Source of the DNA: Myxococcales bacterium
GTDB lineage: Bacteria > Myxococcota > Polyangia > Polyangiales > Polyangiaceae
Direction of reading: 5' to 3'
Assembly (NCBI GenBank): GCA_020430865.1
Contig: JAGQIY010001511.1
Location: forward strand, 1 to 5,933
DNA length: 5,933 nucleotides
Below are positions 4,512 to 5,933 of this stretch, piece after piece; position 1 is the first letter of the stretch, and the number at the start of each line of letters is the position of its first letter. The notes under the pieces were generated by a model. The model did no database searches, was not told where the DNA came from, and saw only the letters and a program-made list of their open reading frames with translations. A program made the position numbers and the translations under genes.

Positions 4512-5933
4512 TCAGGGGAAGCGAACGGCGACGGTCACGCTCTTGCCGGCGTCGACCTTCGCGCTGCGCACCTTGCGGCCATGCTCCGGATGGACGAACA
4601 CCACGGTGTGATTCCCTGGGGAGACGCTGATGCCGGTCTTGGGGGTCTGGCCCAGCGGCCGCCCGTCGAGGATCACGTTGGAGACGGGGATCGAGTTGAT
4701 GTTGATGGTGCCGTTGCCGGTTGCCGCGGGTGGCTCGGCTCCGCCCCCGGTCGGCGGCTTGGTGCCGCCCCCCGTCGCCACGGGTTGCTTCTCTGGCGGG
4801 GGCTCCTTGCCCACCTCGAACATCGAGATCTCGAAGGTCTTCTCTGCCTGACCGTCCTCGAAGACGATGTCCTTCTTGTAGTTGCTGAAGCCCTTCTTCG
4901 TGGCCTCGATGCGGTACGGCTTGTCGGTGGTGATGTCGATCTTGAGGCCACGATCGCCGCTCAGCTTGTCCTGGGGGATCGGCCGGCGGTCGCTGCCGCT
5001 CACCAGCACCACGCGGGCACCCGCTGCGTTCTGGCCCAGCTTGATGTGGGCGAGGCCCTTCTTCACCTTGAGCTTGAGCGGACCGATGTCCTTCATCTTG
5101 TCCTGCTCGACGGTGACCTTCTGCTCCCAGGGTTCGAAGCGATCGCTGCCGGCGATCTTCAGCACCTTCTCGCCGGGAGTCATGTCCTTGAGCTCCTGGG
5201 GGAGGGGGCCGATCTCCTTGCCGTCGACGAAGAGCTTCAGCCCGGTGCCTTCTGCGGTGACCTTTACGCCGGTGCCGCCGGTGGCGGGGGCGAGATCGAT
5301 CTTCAGCAGCGCCTCGTCTCCGCCCGGAACCTTGATCGCCTGATCGGCGGTCTCCTGATAGCCGGAGGCGACCACACGCACCATATGCGTGCCGGCCTCG
5401 ATATCCTTGAGGATACACGGGGAGGCTTCGCACTTCTTGGCGCCATCCACGTAGACCTGGAGTGCATCGACGGCGCGGTTGTTGGGCCCGGCGACGGTGA
5501 CGACGAGCTTGCCCGTGCCCGGCGGGCGCAAGAGCAGAATCGCAGCCGCCACCAGGCCCACGACCAGCAAGGCCGCGACGGCGAGCAGCGCCGAGCGCGC
5601 GCCCGAGCTCTGGGGTGGCGCCTGCATCACGGCCTGAGCCGGCATCGGCTGCATCGACTGGGGTTGCATCGATTGCGGCGCGGCCTGCGGCTGCATCGAC
5701 TGCGGCGGCATCTGCAGCGTCTGGCCCATGCCAGGCTGCATGCTGGGTGGCGCACTCATGGGCGGAGGCGGTGGAGCGCCGCTCGAGACCAAGCCAGCGG
5801 CGGAGGCTGGCGGGGGAGGCGCGCCGGCGGCTGGAGGCGGCGCACTGCGCAAGAGCGCGCGCGCGGCGTCTTCCGTGCCGGACTTGTCGTAGATCGCGGT
5901 CTTCTCGTCCTCGTCGTCCCAGTCCATGTCCAC
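4512..5933 (-). CDS. Single-pass membrane protein with PEGA-like repeats (start at or beyond right edge)
   Basis: There are 473 visible residues and the frame is open at the window edge. The first codons (GTG, then ATG two codons later) could be the start, since the acidic opening DMDWDDEDEKTAIYD looks like a native N-terminus. Next come a Pro/Met/Gln-rich, disordered-looking stretch (about 31-110) with four SMQP units and one membrane helix (about 114-135). The remainder should be extracytoplasmic, with about four beta-rich modules of PEGA type. The clearest are at about 141-195 (VYVDGAKKC...EAGTHMVRV), 222-275 (LFVDGKEIG...TPGEKVLKI) and 409-472 (VILDGRPLG...SPGNHTVVF); a divergent one spans 293-372. 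A Gly/Pro/Thr linker (about 376-408) precedes the last. PEGA domains are small surface or periplasmic beta domains, and in myxobacteria they often follow Ser/Thr kinase domains. No kinase domain is visible here. The role is probably structural or binding. The gene is convergent with the TPR gene. Confidence 0.8.
   Translation of the reverse strand: MDMDWDDEDEKTAIYDKSGTEDAARALLRSAPPPAAGAPPPPASAAGLVSSGAPPPPPMSAPPSMQPGMGQTLQMPPQSMQPQAAPQSMQPQSMQPMPAQAVMQAPPQSSGARSALLAVAALLVVGLVAAAILLLRPPGTGKLVVTVAGPNNRAVDALQVYVDGAKKCEASPCILKDIEAGTHMVRVVASGYQETADQAIKVPGGDEALLKIDLAPATGGTGVKVTAEGTGLKLFVDGKEIGPLPQELKDMTPGEKVLKIAGSDRFEPWEQKVTVEQDKMKDIGPLKLKVKKGLAHIKLGQNAAGARVVLVSGSDRRPIPQDKLSGDRGLKIDITTDKPYRIEATKKGFSNYKKDIVFEDGQAEKTFEISMFEVGKEPPPEKQPVATGGGTKPPTGGGAEPPAATGNGTININSIPVSNVILDGRPLGQTPKTGISVSPGNHTVVFVHPEHGRKVRSAKVDAGKSVTVAVRFP
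5646..5744 (-). repeat. SMQP-coding short repeats in the PEGA protein
   Basis: Four copies of Ser-Met-Gln-Pro (residues 64-67, 79-82, 88-91, 93-96) lie in a Pro/Gln/Met-rich segment just before the membrane helix. At DNA level GGCTGCATCGACTG and close variants recur on the plus strand between about 5649 and 5703, so short-unit expansion is plausible. The segment is probably a flexible cytoplasmic linker. Confidence 0.6.

Noticed and set aside
4387..5433. Minus-strand open frame of 348 codons in another frame of the PEGA gene
   Set aside because: The product is a repetitive Arg/Gly/Gln/His-rich sequence typical of a frame-shifted shadow, while the PEGA frame shows real domains.

Overview
The window is high-GC DNA that looks like a member of the Myxococcota, most likely of the Polyangia type. 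Three features suggest this: a lipoprotein with a long Gly/Ala/Ser linker between cysteine-rich domains, a membrane-anchored PEGA-repeat protein with an acidic N-terminus, and a pilin-like protein paired with a TPR protein. This assignment is inference from gene style; no marker gene is present.

Layout, left to right. (1) The 3' part of a plus-strand gene of unknown function enters from the left edge and stops at 455. (2) Facing it, 28 bp away, a minus-strand gene (484-1920) encodes a 478-residue secreted lipoprotein. Its N-terminal 14-Cys domain is joined by a Gly-rich linker to a C-terminal region with three eight-Cys repeats. A strong two-tier hairpin (456-498) fills the convergent gap. 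(3) A relatively AT-rich divergent region (about 1921-2185) separates the lipoprotein gene from a plus-strand TetR-type regulator (2186-2827, start uncertain). (4) Then come a small pilin/pseudopilin-like protein (2893-3378) and a membrane-anchored TPR protein (3365-4390). Their reading frames overlap by 14 bp, so they are probably co-translated. (5) After a 121-bp convergent gap holding a second hairpin (4459-4494), a minus-strand gene (4512 to the right edge) encodes a single-pass membrane protein with several PEGA-like beta domains outside the cytoplasm.

How the genes relate. The pilin-like and TPR genes form the only clear functional pair. The regulator lies 65 bp upstream on the same strand and could share their transcript or control the divergent lipoprotein gene; the sequence does not decide. 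The lipoprotein and the PEGA protein are envelope proteins on their own transcripts. Most of the window therefore concerns the cell envelope. I see no mobile element, CRISPR array, RNA gene or defence system. The most unusual items are the pilin-like protein without processing residues and the regular three-copy eight-Cys repeat in the lipoprotein.
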